Shown here: piece after piece, positions 12,490-23,192 of the stretch
How positions within the stretch are numbered: the stretch's first letter is position 1
How the letters are laid out: the number at the start of each line of letters is the position of its first letter
Assembly: GCF_023065955.2 (NCBI RefSeq)
Contig: NW_026623019.1
Span: 19,452,850 to 19,516,849, forward strand
Source of the DNA: Ursus arctos
Taxonomy: Eukaryota; Chordata; Mammalia; Carnivora; Ursidae
Direction of reading: 5' to 3'
DNA length: 64,000 nucleotides
The notes under the pieces: generated by a model
Database searches by the model: none
Told to the model about the DNA's origin: nothing
The model's input: only the letters and a program-made list of their open reading frames with translations
Position numbers and translations under genes: made by a program

Positions 12490-12680
12490 TCATTTATGTA
12501 ACAAGCGTGAGTTTAGTCATTACTCCATGCCTATCATGGGGATTCTCCTGGTGAATGTGGTCCCTGCTCTCACAGAACTCAGCGTGGTGGTCTAGGAACT
12601 ATTAGCAAACTGGCAAGCAAAGAAAAAATAGGCACAAAAATCGTCGATTATTAAGTGTGGTGACTGCTAAGGTGCTCCGT
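12490..12680 (-). mobile_element. Possible L2 3'-end fragment, antisense
   Basis: 'ggtgaatgtggtccctgctc' and 'acagaactcagcgtggtggt' run parallel to the antisense L2 order 'gaacaaa..ccctgccctcatggagctta..gtggg'. Very diverged; the class call is tentative. Confidence 0.45.
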
Positions 12681-13029
12681 ACTTTCACATCCGTTTGCCT
12701 GGATGCTAGGAACTCAGTTTGGTCGTCAGTAACCTGCCTCCAAAGGAGCGTGTTGGGAGTTCTCTGGTCGTCCGAGTCATGCGACGTATTAAAGTTCAAC
12801 TACTGGCTTCCTCAAGAGTCTAGAAGGAGCCCGGGGGTTACACTTTTCCTCTGCCCATCTAAGTTTAATTAAAGTATTCATTAAAATTTGGAGATGTTTC
12901 TAAATTCAGGCATTTTGGCAGCATGGTGTGTACCACTGATGCAACTGATAATTAAAGAACATAGTTGGACTTAGGCTGGTGTTTCCCATCGCCTGATGGT
13001 TCTCATTCAATTGATGGTATGCGGGAGGA
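12681..13029. other. Unclassified intergenic sequence
   Basis: Nothing recognisable as gene or repeat. The 71-codon plus-strand frame has no homology that I can name. Confidence 0.45.
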
Positions 13030-13121
13030 ACAAATGGTTTTATTTTAATATTTATATATTTTAAAAATGTTTAAATTAAACAAATTAAAACAAATGTTTT
13101 ATTTTAATATTTATATATTTT
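13030..13121. repeat. 60-bp-period AT-rich duplication
   Basis: The block beginning 'acaaatggttttatttt' and ending 'atttatatatttt' at 13030-13062 recurs at 13090-13121 with a single G missing. The spacer is itself AT-rich ('taaattaaacaaattaaa'). Confidence 0.92.
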
Positions 13122-13508
13122 CTCTTAGAAGCCTCTTCTATTTATGAGAGTGATTTGAAGATTCCCTTTGCAATCCATTTAACTAAAAGACAGTGAACTC
13201 TTTTAAAAATATTCAATGAATTATAAATAGCATAGAAGTTATAAATAGAGGGCAAAAATCTTGAATATGGTGCTGAGATGACCTCTTGTATGAACAACTA
13301 CAGTACAAAACTTCCGGTGTTTAAAATGCAGTAAGGATTGGTAACTATCCAGCCATAACTGTGAAGACAAGAGCAGTTGCACCTGCTGGAGGAATATACA
13401 GCTGTCTTGGTTGAGCTGGGTCAACAGGTAACCATGTTCATTTGACTAGAGTTATCAGTTGTGAGCTATGTTGCAAGTTAGTCGCCTAGACAAGATAAAT
13501 GGTAGTGA
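13122..13508. other. Unclassified intergenic sequence
   Basis: AT-rich with no recognisable repeat. The 61-codon minus-strand frame is not protein-like. Confidence 0.45.
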
Positions 13509-13684
13509 TGGGGCGCCTGGGTGGCTCAGTCGTTAAGCGTCTGGCTTCAGCTCAGGGTGTGATCCCAGAGTCCTGGGATTGAGCCCCACATCAGGCTCCT
13601 CTGCTGGGAGCCTGCTTCTTCCTCTCCCACTCCCCCTGCCTGTGTTCCCTCTCTTGCTGGCTTTCTCTCTCTCTCTCTGTCAAA

Positions 13685-13719
<35 letters not shown>

Positions 13720-13721
13720 AT
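13509..13721 (+). mobile_element. CAN-SINE, sense, full length
   Basis: Full 5' head, B-box equivalent 'gattgagcccc', (CT)n and a long (AAAT)n tail. Identical 16-bp TSD 'agataaatggtagtga' at 13493-13508 and 13722-13737. The intact TSD and long tail indicate a fairly recent insertion. Confidence 0.97.
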
Positions 13722-13916
13722 AGATAAATGGTAGTGACAACAAAGAGCAGATTCTTGGATGTGTAAATTGAAGGGTAACTGAGAAATAAACATTTTTATT
13801 TGGGTCAATTTTGATCAATTCATTTATTATTTTTAGTTTGCAATAGCAAAATACAAGTGTATATTGAACACTTAAAAAAAATTATAGCTCCTAATGGAAA
13901 AAAATATCTAGCTTTT

Positions 13917-14113
13917 AAAAACTTTTTTTAAAAAGATTTTATTCATTTATTTGACAGAGAGAGAGAGTACAAGCAGGGGGAACGACAGGCAGAAGGAGAG
14001 GGAGAAGCAGACTCCCCACCCAGCGGGGAGCCCGATGCTCTCTCCCAGGGTTCCAGGATCATGACCTGAGCCAAAGGCAGACACTTAATGGACTGAGCCA
14101 CTCAGGCACCCCC
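13917..14113 (-). mobile_element. CAN-SINE, antisense
   Basis: 'aaaagattttattcatttat' on the left, 'ctgagccactcaggcaccc' on the right. TSD 'aaaatatctagctttta' and 'aaaatgtctagcttcta' differ at two positions, so this copy is older than its neighbour. It forms an inverted pair with the sense SINE 195 bp upstream. Confidence 0.94.
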
Positions 14114-14439
14114 AAAATGTCTAGCTTCTAAGTAGCTCCTTTCCACCCATTGATATTGTTTTAAGGACAACTGTAAAGTTACAGCAGAACACACTGTACA
14201 AGAATGTCTTTGAAGAAAATCATTGCAGCATTTGTGTTTTCGCCTCCAAGAACATGTCAAGAGAATTACCTGCAATTAGATTTAAGATGTTATCTGGACC
14301 AGAATCACCAAATTAACAGTCTTAATGTTTCATTTTTTATTTCCTCACAGATCATCACTTTGCTACTCCATTGAAAGGGACTTCTTAGAGTTTATGAACT
14401 TAAAAATCTGAAAGTAGATTGATTCAGCCGATCAGACAC

Positions 14440-14620
14440 TATGCCACTCAATCATTCGCTACTCTTTCAGTATGGTGCCCGCCAGTGCCTTCTAGAAACT
14501 GCGGAAACAAGAAAGGTGGATTGGATGTAGGACACCCCCTCCAGGAACTTACTCTTTGAGGGAGGAGAGGTGATATGGACACATCTACTTTTTATAAAGG
14601 GTACGACAGTATAAAAATAG
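14440..14620 (-). mobile_element. L2 3'-end fragment, antisense
   Basis: 'cccctccaggaacttactc' followed by 'tgagggaggag' matches the antisense L2 block 'ccctcatggagcttacattctagtggggga'. Borders approximate. Confidence 0.5.
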
Positions 14621-14679
14621 GAAGTTTGGAGAACATATTATTGATGCCAGCTGGGGAGATAAGGAAGCTTCCGTGTCCA

Positions 14680-14865
14680 TGGTTGCCAACCCTGATGATG
14701 CACTGAATCATTGGGGAACGCTCAAAATGATCGGTGTCTGAGCCTCACTGGCAGAGCCTCTGACTCAGGTGGTCTGGGCAGGGCTCAATCATAACTAGCT
14801 TCTAAAAACTCCCTAAATGATTTTTAATGTGCAACCAGGGATGAGAACCACTGTCCCAACCACTT
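14680..14865 (+). mobile_element. MER5A/B (hAT-Charlie) copy
   Basis: Begins around 'accctgatgatgcactgaat', with 'tctgactcaggtggtctggg' in the middle and 'gatgagaaccactg' at the right end, which is the MER5 terminal inverted repeat. Confidence 0.75.
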
Positions 14866-15999
14866 TTCAATAAGAACTGGGTGGTTTTTACATTTTTTAT
14901 GTGCAAAACATCCTACTTCTGATTAAAAAGAAAATGTCTTGACGGAATAGCTTACATAGGTTTTGTGTATATTGGTGTTGATCTGATCAATTCATTTAAA
15001 ATAGTTCATCAAACAAATGTTTTCCTTTGTGAGATTTTTTCCGAAGTCTATTTTAATTAATTAGAGCAATCAAAGACTTGGTTCCTCCAAGGCACTACAT
15101 GCAACAGTATTGATTAGTACACTAACTCTTTAAAGAAAACCTTGCTTATTTACAATGGATACAGATTTTATCTACCTTTAATTGTGATAATGAAACAAAG
15201 TTGTAATATTCCTTCAAAACTCTTAAAGTTGATCAATGTCATCTGAAATTTCTTTTCCAACTCCATTTTTTTCTTCCATATGGAATTCTCTGCCCTTAGC
15301 AAAGGTCTAGGGCCTAATTGTCATAGGGGAAAAGGTACTATAAATAGCTTTGGAAGAGGAGCTGTCCTGAAACTTGCTCCTTGTAATCGTAGACTATTTC
15401 AAATACCATCTCGAAATGATCAAATTGACTTGCTTGCTTTCTGTTGGTCTGATTACTCCTATGAAGAGAACCCTGGATGCTGGAACAAGTACTGCCAAAT
15501 GGAGATACTGTGAAAAAGATCTCTTATTTTCTCCTAAGGGCACCTCATTAAGCAGAAAGCTTCCTGAGAACTCAGCCTGTAGCATTCTGGAGAAACTAAT
15601 GTGATGCTTTTTTCGAAATTGTCTAGTTTATTCTTTGTTATGGATTTTCTTCAACTGTGCAAAACCTGGCTCATCTAAATTAATCTTCTAACTCCACTTC
15701 CTTAGTGGAATTGGAAGGGCACTCAAGACACTACCTAATCTACATATGACTGTGCATAAGACTTGCTTATTCTAGTTTTTAAATTCTAGGATATAATCCA
15801 TGAAGAATGAATGAATAAACACATGAACAAATAGACTTAAAAGGCACCAGGACTGCTACGTAGTCACCTTTCCCAGTAGGGTGAGTCTTTTATGACTTAT
15901 TCTACTCTTCGCAGGAATGAACAATAGTTCATTCAAACAATAGTTTGTCAACAATTCTTCTATGACTTCCATCCTAAGGATAAGTAATTGAGGAGATAT
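14866..15999. other. Unclassified intergenic sequence
   Basis: AT-rich at 14880-15260. No repeat family or gene recognised. The two overlapping plus-strand frames near 15280-15604 (76-77 codons) do not look like a known protein. Confidence 0.45.
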
Positions 16000-16112
16000 A
16001 TTTTTAAGATTTTTTTTTAAGTAATCTCTACACCCAACGTGGGACTCGAACTCACAACCCTGAAATCAAGAGTTGCATGCTCTACCGACTGAGTGAGCCA
16101 GCCAGGCACCCC
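16000..16112 (-). mobile_element. Short carnivore tRNA-type SINE, antisense
   Basis: 'aagtaatctctacacccaac', then 'ggactcgaactcacaaccct', then 'gccagccaggcacccc'. This is the shorter carnivore SINE form without the CT-rich body. Short TSD 'tgaggaga' at 15989-15996 and 16116-16123. Confidence 0.88.
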
Positions 16113-17284
16113 AGGTGAGGAGAAATTTGCTCCTCCTTTGAAAAAAAGCAGAAAAACTCATTTCTGGGGTATCTTAGAGAACGAGTCTAGGTCAAAATAT
16201 TGGGAAAAGTCATATATGTATATATATATGACATTTTAGAGGCTTGTGGCAGAAAAAGTATTGCCTAACCAAATTCTTCACAGTTGATCTGTATTTGCCA
16301 GTCTGCTTGCAGTTAGGAAAGGGTAACGTGACCAGTTTGGGGCCAGGAAAATGTGAATATGCGTGTGTCAATTACAGAGCAAAGGAGTGAAAAGCCCATA
16401 AACAATTTCCAGTCTTCCTTTCTCTCTTCCCCTAGCAGGACAACTGAGAAGGCTCTACGTTCCAGATGACTAATCCCAAGAAGGTGGCCCTCTGTGTGAC
16501 AGGGTGACTGGAGCAAAGCTCCTGCCTGTGTCCCCTCACAAACCAACATGGGTCACACAGTGTGCCCGAGGAATATCAAACCAGGGAGAATTTTGTGTTG
16601 TCGCTACTCACCCTGACTAATACAGTCAACAATGCTGTAACAGTGACCTTCACTGATCTTGGTTCCTCTCTGCAGTAAACGATTCTAACTCTGTCTATCC
16701 TTGTTTTACTTTTTGGGAATCATACCAAAACCAACCACCACCACCGTTAGTAGCTACCACCTTACTCTCTCTTGAGCCAAGCCTCAGTTGGCCAGGGCGG
16801 TGGGGAGACTGCAAGGAGTCTGGGAGGGAGGTCTGTCCACTTTGTGTCCAAGGGAAGCATGTTGCTAATGCCCTTTCTGGGCTTGAAAGAAACAATTGGA
16901 CTCATTAAGTTGTTTTTCTGTCTTCTTTTCCTTAGTCTAAATAACCCTTAGGTTAATTAGACATGGTTTCTATCCTTGGGAAATTTTTCTGTGTGTGGTT
17001 AGCAATGGAAAGAATAGTCATAAATTCAATAATTAAATTTTCAGTTTTATAAACACTAAATAATGGCAAACTACCTGTGAGGTATTTTGAAAAACAATTT
17101 TCAAACTACTATCTTGTATCAATAATTCTGCAAATATTATGTTGTAATCAAGATGCTTCTTTCTGTTCGAGTGACAACATGGTAGGTCCCCGTTTATGTC
17201 TAACTCAACGTGCTGATGATTAACAGACAGGATCATGGAGTGTGGTTGCTTCTCAGTTCTGGCTGCACAAATATCTGGGTTTGT
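16113..17284. other. Unclassified intergenic sequence with one AT palindrome
   Basis: A small inverted repeat 'gtcatatat...atatatgac' lies at about 16209-16232. Otherwise I recognise no repeat or gene. Confidence 0.45.
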
Positions 17285-17375
17285 TTTTAAAAATACTGTT
17301 GCCTGGGCCTGATCCCAGACCAACTGAATGAGAATCTCTGAATTCTTCTAATATCCAGCAGGGTTGGGAACCACT
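17285..17375 (+). mobile_element. MER5-like hAT fragment
   Basis: 'gatcccagaccaactgaat', 'gagaatctctgaatt' and 'gttgggaaccactgg' follow MER5A/B order and end at the terminal repeat. Confidence 0.7.
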
Positions 17376-17394
17376 GGTGAAGTTAACAAGAACA

Positions 17395-17530
17395 GTAAAC
17401 TGGTGTCAGAATCTGAATTTTGATCCTCTTATTAGCTACGTAACTTCAGACAGATCGCGCAGTCTCTCTCTCTCCCCGGATTTTCCTTTCCTTACCCATA
17501 TGATATGCATAATAATACTCTCCCTGCCTC
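17395..17530 (+). mobile_element. MIR fragment
   Basis: 'gaattttgatcctctta', 'agctacgtaacttcagac' and 'tgcataataatactctccct' follow the MIR core in order ('cagctctgccacttac', 'gctgtgtgacct', 'ataatagtacctac'). Confidence 0.65.
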
Positions 17531-18044
17531 GTTCCACATGTAGTTTTGATACCAAAATAAGAAAATGTATGTGGAAATACTTTGTAAACTACGAAAAGTA
17601 AAACTATAATATTTTCATTATTACTCTTATAGGCTCATAGACCTGACACAATCCCACTTCTAATAATTTTATTGAAGTCGCAAGAAATAGGTTAATGAAC
17701 TGAGTATGTTAGTAAATTACCCACTTGACTATCGGTGCTCAGGAGAAAATCAGAAATCCAAATGGAGTGACCTGGCTGGCAGACAACTCCTCCCTCCCGC
17801 TCAGATGTCCATGTTGGTCGGAAGAAGCAGCATGACAACATTTTGATGAATTACCATTCTTTGGCTCCATTCTGGGCACAGCAGAGATACTGATAAGGTC
17901 AGAATTGCTGTTATCGTTGGCAGCAGATTCTTTCCACTTTTCTTAAGGTCTTTACTTCCTCAAGAAATGTGCACAAGTCAGGCTGGTCTGTTCCACCCCA
18001 TAGAGGACAGAGGCAGGATAGGGGTGTAAACAGGTGTCTACTTC
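17531..18044. other. Unclassified intergenic sequence
   Basis: No repeat or gene recognised. Confidence 0.45.
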
Positions 18045-18120
18045 CCATGATTATCTAGGTTTGAATCTTGACTCTGCTATTTGCTGGTTGTATGAACTTG
18101 GGTATCTTACGTGACCCTCT
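18045..18120 (+). mobile_element. MIR fragment
   Basis: 'taggtttgaatcttgactc', 'tgctatttgctggttgtatg' and 'aacttgggtatcttac' match the MIR 5' half and core. Confidence 0.75.
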
Positions 18121-18124
18121 TGAG

Positions 18125-18290
18125 CTTATTAAATCTTTACCGAGTTCCTACTGTTGCCAGACTCTCTGATTAGAGAAAAAAGACCAATATAAAAAAGAAT
18201 ACCTCCTCCACAAAAGAGTTTACAGTCCAGACAGAAAAGACCAGCAAGCAAAGGGACAATAATTTTTACCTTCGTGTTTTGTAATTAAGG
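18125..18290 (-). mobile_element. L2 3'-end fragment, antisense
   Basis: 'accgagttcctactgttgcc' followed by 'caaaagagtttacagtccag' and 'aagcaaagggacaataatt' matches the antisense L2 3' end. Confidence 0.65.
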
Positions 18291-18944
18291 AAGCCCAGTG
18301 CCTGACAGAGAAGCTCTTCAGTGAATGGTAATAAATACTGTCATTATTTGTTGTCCTGGGTGTGCCAAAGGCACAAGCCAAAGGACATGAACGAAGCCCT
18401 CTGCCTAAGCAGGTCAGGCAGTGGTGAAATGTTACTTATCTATACTTCTTGTCCCTGGCCAAGCTCTGTGTGGGCTTAAGGAAAGCAGGGAGCTCTTCTG
18501 AGTACAAAAAGACCTTGAAAACCTCCCCTTGACCTCAGCTGTCCCTGCTGGCAGAAGATCAGACTCATTCTAAAGCAGATCTATGGCTTTGGGTTTTCTC
18601 CAGGACTGGCGGGGCACAATTCCAGATCACTATCTCAGAACCCATCCTAGCCAGCAGCGAGCTGCCTGGGCTAGCCTCAGGAACACCCTGGCCTCCTGAG
18701 AATCACCCAACCAAAATGCCTGGGAACTGGGCCAGACTCCCTCAGGCCCTTTCTGGTCTTGCTGGGGAATCAGTTTTGAGCCAGAAGCTATTCTACGATG
18801 AGAGATGAGTACAGGATCATCCAAACATTAACCGGCTCTCTCAACCATGGCTTTCGTTTGTGGGTTCATTACATCCAAATTAATGGAATAATTTTTTTTT
18901 TTTAATCACAGAGATTTGTCCGTGTACTAAGAAAACCGTAATGT
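18291..18944. other. Unclassified intergenic sequence
   Basis: A short MIR-like tail may lie at 18296-18345. The rest is unique with moderate GC. No coding evidence. Confidence 0.4.
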
Positions 18945-18958
18945 TTGACCATTCGTTT

Positions 18959-18999
18959 TATTTATTTGTTTTTTGGTTTAGATTCCAGTATAGTTAACG
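18959..18999 (-). mobile_element. Very short (about 41 bp) L1 3'-end insertion with TSD
   Basis: The T-rich start followed by 'gattccagtatagttaac' is the antisense 3' terminus of carnivore L1s (compare 'aattccatatagttaac' at 28260-28277). It is flanked by TSD 'ttgaccattcgttt' at 18945-18958 and 'ttgaccattcattt' at 19000-19013. Everything upstream of the last roughly 20 bp of the element was lost at insertion. Confidence 0.85.
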
Positions 19000-19013
19000 T
19001 TGACCATTCATTT

Positions 19014-19899
19014 CAGATGGAGGACATAGACATTTCTAGATTTGTGAAATTAATTAATGGCATTTTACCATGCTGTGCAAGGACAGGAGATTCTGCCAAA
19101 CTCGAGCTTGAATATGCTTGTCTTCTAGAACTTACAGATGTTCATAGTTTAAACAAAAACAAAAGGAAAAGGAGAAAAATCCTCTCTAATAAAAGAATAA
19201 TTACGACAGAACTGAAGGCAGAAGAACAATTCGGTTTTGTTTTTCAACATAGTTCTCCTACCCCACTTTCTTAGGCTAGTCAAGCGAAGCAGTGGAATTA
19301 TTTTTCCCATTGTCAAGTCTGCCCTCGCGCACGCCCATTCACTTGTTAAATAAAGACAATGAACTACATCACTATCAGCTCAACATCTATGATCTAGAGA
19401 TAGGTTCATTGCCAAGTACCATCTCTCACTGTAGCTAATTAAGAATGCATCAGGGGTGGAAATCCTGTTGCAGGTTCTAAGCAGTTTAAAGGGAAGGGCT
19501 GCCTGCATGGAATCACCAGCCACAACACAGCCCCCACTTCCTTGCTTCCCGGCAGAGATCCTTTCTGAAAAACACACCAACTTGCGCTATTTAGGGCTGT
19601 GACATACATGTGGTGAGATCATCTCAATAGTCTGCTTCGGTGTCAGAAAAGCTGTAAAAGTGTTCAAATCAAAATAGTGGCGTTTGGTTGAGGATGTTTC
19701 CCCTTCTCTCCCTGCTCATTTTTCATCTTCCCAGAGGGCTCCCCACCCCCCTCCCCTGCTATTCTTCACGCCTCTTACTTGTCTCCCTTCCTGACAAGAA
19801 GGAGTGCCTCCACCGGGCCAATGCATCAAGCAGTGACACCCGGCAGAGTCTCATTCCCTCCGACAGACGTCAATTTAAAAGGCAGGAGCAGATTTTGAG
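19014..19899. other. Low-repeat sequence, no gene recognised
   Basis: Unique sequence. An open frame runs from inside the small L1 insertion to 19274 (109 codons), but its start codon lies in foreign L1-flanking DNA and I recognise no protein. No splice-flanked exon is evident. Confidence 0.45.
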
Positions 19900-20345
19900 G
19901 CAGGGGTGAGGGACGTGAATGGAATTAGTCATCATTACCCCGAAGCAACGTGGGCTCACCATGGATGTTCCCTCATCAGGCCTCTCGGGACTCTGCCCGG
20001 AAGATCACCCCCATCACTCTAAACAGTCATGACACAGACGATGTATGGGTTAAAATGATGAGCCGGAGAGACAGGCCTATCCCAAAGTAAATAGACTGAA
20101 TTAGAGGCATTACAACAGTTAATATGTCAGGTCCCTGTTGGGAGGCCATAGATCCTGTGTGGTCTATTCTCCCTGCATATTGAAATTGATTGTGCCTCGG
20201 GCTATGGCGGGGTTAGTGGGGGAGGGGAGCTGACGATTCATCCTTCCAGTCACATGGATCAAAGAAAGCAGACAGTGTTATGTGGAATTATTTGCTCTGA
20301 AGGTTCAGGGAATAGAATTTAATAGAGCAACGGGGTATAATGAAA
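19900..20345. promoter_or_regulatory. Candidate conserved regulatory block
   Basis: About 450 bp without any recognisable repeat. It contains a TCF/LEF-type ATCAAAG (20258-20264), a Maf/AP-1-like palindrome 'gtcatgac' (20027-20034), a PBX/HOX-like 'ttgattg' near 20187 and several ATTA cores. Motifs are visible; function is inferred only from their density and the absence of repeats. Confidence 0.25.
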
Positions 20346-21810
20346 GAAGCCATGAGTCTTAGCCAATGTCTCCCCAGGCCACGCCATCCGAGGAGTATAA
20401 ATAAGATCATGGTCTTACCCAAATCATATTTCTCCGGCTCAGCCCTATCTAACGCGGCAGGAGCTATACCCTCTTTTTCCTCCTTCCCCACCTGGCCAAC
20501 TGTTTTTGAGGAGACCTCCGGGGATGCTTTCCATGCATTTGAACACAGCCCTCTTGGCCGCCATATCTGAGGCCCTCCTCCTCCCCTGCTTTCTGCTTAC
20601 TGTGGTGATGTCTGTCAGCCAGACTGCCAGCTCCTAAGCCAGTCCCTGAGGTCAAGCACGAAGGGAATCTTGCCACTGCGAAGCTGCTGGCACCGGCCCT
20701 GGTGCCTATAACGCCACACAGATCTCAAGTTTCCGCTCAAGTGCTTGGCACCAATGCTTTTAATCCAAAGCAAATTCAATGCCACAGTGACTGTGATAGA
20801 AGTGATTTGTTTGTTTGTTTCTACTCCCTCATTACCGTTACTCCTCACTGGCACGACTCCACAGTGACTGAGTCAGAGGATGGGCCGGGTGATAGTTACT
20901 GCCCTGGTTCAGGTCCTCCAGAAGCTGACGGAAGATTTGTGTGCAGCCTGTGTATGGAGAGTGAGCTGAAGACTGACCCCTTGCGTGAGGGGAGATAAGG
21001 AAGCCGGCCCTGGAAATGGGGAAGGTAAAATGACCTCCACTTGCAGGGGAGGCCCTTCAGAGATATCCCCAGTTGAGGCAAGGAGCTGGGATTTGTATGC
21101 ACCCCCCCATCATGCAACCCACTGGATGCGGGTCATGCGGGGAAGAGACATAACCTTGAGTGAGGTGGTCCTTTCCAGCTGAGGGCAAGTTCCAAAGAAA
21201 GGTTCAGCTCGGAACAGTCCGTAGCCAACGATTTGTGCAACTGGGGGAATTTGTGCAACCTTGGTCTCGAAGGGGGTTATGGCTGTGCACATTCACGCTC
21301 CCTGCCTCTTCCTTTTCCTGTAGACTTTGTTGACCTTGGCCTTGTACCTTTTCTTAGGCTGAGTTTTTTTCTAAGAAGATCCTCAAACCTTGGCAAGCTT
21401 TCTCCTCGGGGCACTTTGGGTCATTGGATGAATGATTGGTAATGGTCATCCTGGGAACACTTATACCATCCTCCCCTTGCGTGAGGGAAGATAAGGGAGC
21501 AAGGAAGCAGAATGAGAATACATTTCATTTAAGTCCCAGGAAGTAAAGTGAGAGGTTCATATGACCCAAAGAAGGTGAGAGCTAGGTCCGATGCCTGTCT
21601 CAACTCTTAGCTGACACTGAAAATCACTTCATGCCCCTAGGCTGTTAAATCCAAGTTAGACTAGCTGGACACTAAGGTCAATTTCAGCTTTAGATTTTTC
21701 CAACAATATGCTCATATGGGTGTCAAAGAAGCAAATGGCATGACTTATCGCTTGGAGGACATTAAAACTTTGTCAAAGAGGCAAAATAAAGCAATTAAGG
21801 AAAAACTAAG
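20346..21810. other. Unique GC-richer sequence with a dispersed 28-bp repeat
   Basis: No repeat family or gene recognised. Many overlapping open frames on both strands (60-98 codons) reflect higher GC. The 28-bp word at 20977-21004 recurs at 21473-21500. Confidence 0.45.
20977..21004. repeat. 28-bp direct repeat, first copy (second at 21473-21500)
   Basis: 'ccccttgcgtgagg' then 'agataagg', ending 'agc'; 26 of 28 positions agree with the second copy 496 bp downstream, and flanks do not match. Too long and too similar to be chance. Confidence 0.85.
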
Positions 21811-22003
21811 GGGGTGCCTGTGTGGCTCAGTCGGTCGAGCATCTGACTCTTGGTTTCAGTTCAGGTCGTGATCTCGGGGTCCTGAGATCGAGCCGCATGA
21901 TGGGCTCTGCGCTCAGCGGAGAGCCTGAGATTCTCTCTCTCCCTCTCCCTCTACTCCTCCCCTTGCTCTCTCTCTCTTCAAATAAATAAATCATCCTTAA
22001 AAA
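21811..22003 (+). mobile_element. CAN-SINE, sense
   Basis: 'ggggtgcctgtgtggctcag', 'gatcgagccgca', CT-rich body, 'caaataaataaatc' tail. TSD not clear. Confidence 0.92.
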
Positions 22004-22113
22004 CAAGAAAAGAGAACACTAAGAAAAATTAGAATAACAATCTGCAGTTAACACATTCCATAGTTCATACACTCAAATTCTAAATTAATTGCCACGAGCA
22101 ACTCACTTACATA

Positions 22114-22319
22114 GAGGAGTCAGCAAACTTTTTCTCTGAAGGAACATAGGGCAGATATTTTGGGTTTTGCAGACACCTATGGTCTCTGTTGCAACTAGTC
22201 TACTCTGCTATTGTAGTGTGAAATCAGTCATAGATAATATATAAATCTATGAGCATGGCTGTTCTCCAATAAAACTTTATTGATAAAAACAGGTGACCAA
22301 TTGTGGTTTTCCAGCCCTG
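22114..22319 (+). mobile_element. hAT-Charlie-type non-autonomous DNA transposon
   Basis: 'gaggagtcagcaaacttttt' at the left, 'ggtctctgttgcaactagtc' in the middle, 'ccaataaaactttattgat' to the right. The same family occurs in the opposite orientation at 54759-54978. Confidence 0.8.
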
Positions 22320-22369
22320 CTACAGAATTAAAGAGAGGAAAGGAATCTTCCTAATGCCCTGCTACTCAA

Positions 22370-22515
22370 GGAGGGAGTGTGGTTTGTGGATGCTCAGTAT
22401 TGACATCACCTGGGACAGTGTTAGAAATGCAGATTCTCAGCGCATCAGACCAACGGAATTACGACAGGCATTTCAAAGCTATCCCCAGGTGGTTTATACG
22501 CACAATAAAATTTGA
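22370..22515 (+). mobile_element. MER5A (hAT-Charlie) copy
   Basis: 'gacatcacctgggacagtg', 'ttagaaatgcagattctcag', 'ccccaggtggtttatacgca' and 'aatttgagtagcac' follow MER5A order. Confidence 0.8.
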
Positions 22516-22527
22516 GTAGCACTCATC

Positions 22528-22625
22528 TAATCTATTTTTCTCATTTTTACAGGCAAACACTGAGGCCCAGAATGACCAAAAGACTTTTCTGAAATCACAC
22601 AGCTGATTTTGGATCAAAATGAGAT
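22528..22625 (-). mobile_element. MIR fragment, antisense
   Basis: 'tttttacaggcaaacactga', 'ggcccagaatgacc' and 'gaaatcacacagctga' match the antisense MIR core ('acagatgaggaaactgaggc..gtcacacagct'). Confidence 0.8.
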
Positions 22626-22679
22626 TAGAGGTCTTCTGATATTTTTCTTTGTTCTTGCAAATATTTATTCATCTTTTAT

Positions 22680-22885
22680 TTTTCAAAAAGATTTTATTTA
22701 TTTATTTGAGAGAGAGAGAATGGGAGAGAGCAAGGGGGAGGGGCAGAGAGAGAAAAAGAGGAAGAGAAGCAGACTCTGCCGAGCCTGGAGCCTGATTCAG
22801 GGCTTGATCTCAAGACCCTGGGATCACGACCTGAGCCAAAATCAAGAGTCGGACACTTGACCGACCGAGCCCCCCAGGCACCCCT
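22680..22885 (-). mobile_element. CAN-SINE, antisense
   Basis: 'aaaaagattttatttattta' to 'gagccccccaggcacccc'. Imperfect TSD: 'aaatatttattcatct' near 22659-22674 against 'aaatacgtattgaacatct' just right of the element. Confidence 0.93.
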
Positions 22886-22954
22886 AAAATACGTATTGAA
22901 CATCTACTACATGTCAAGCAAAAGTGCCTGCCTTCATAAAACCTGCATATTTTG

Positions 22955-23171
22955 TGTTTTTTTTTTAAATTTTTTTTTAAAGATTTTATTTATTCATTTG
23001 ACAGAGAGAGAGAGAGACAGCCAGTGAGAGAGGGAACACAAGCAGGAGGAGTGGGAGAGAAAGAAGCAGGCTCCCAGCGGAAGAGCCTGACGTGGGGCTC
23101 GATCCCAGGATTCCAGGATCACGCCCTGAGCCGAAGGCAGACGCTTAACAACTGAGCCACCCAGGCGCCCC
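22955..23171 (-). mobile_element. CAN-SINE, antisense, full length
   Basis: Long T-tract, 'agattttatttattcatttg', and right end 'gagccacccaggcgcccc'. Identical 16-bp TSD 'aaacctgcatattttg' at 22939-22954 and 23172-23187. Confidence 0.97.
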
Positions 23172-23192
23172 AAACCTGCATATTTTGGAAGG

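Noticed and set aside
18945..19274. 109-codon plus-strand frame as a small protein gene
   Set aside because: Its start codon lies at the edge of a recent L1 micro-insertion; no homology recognised.
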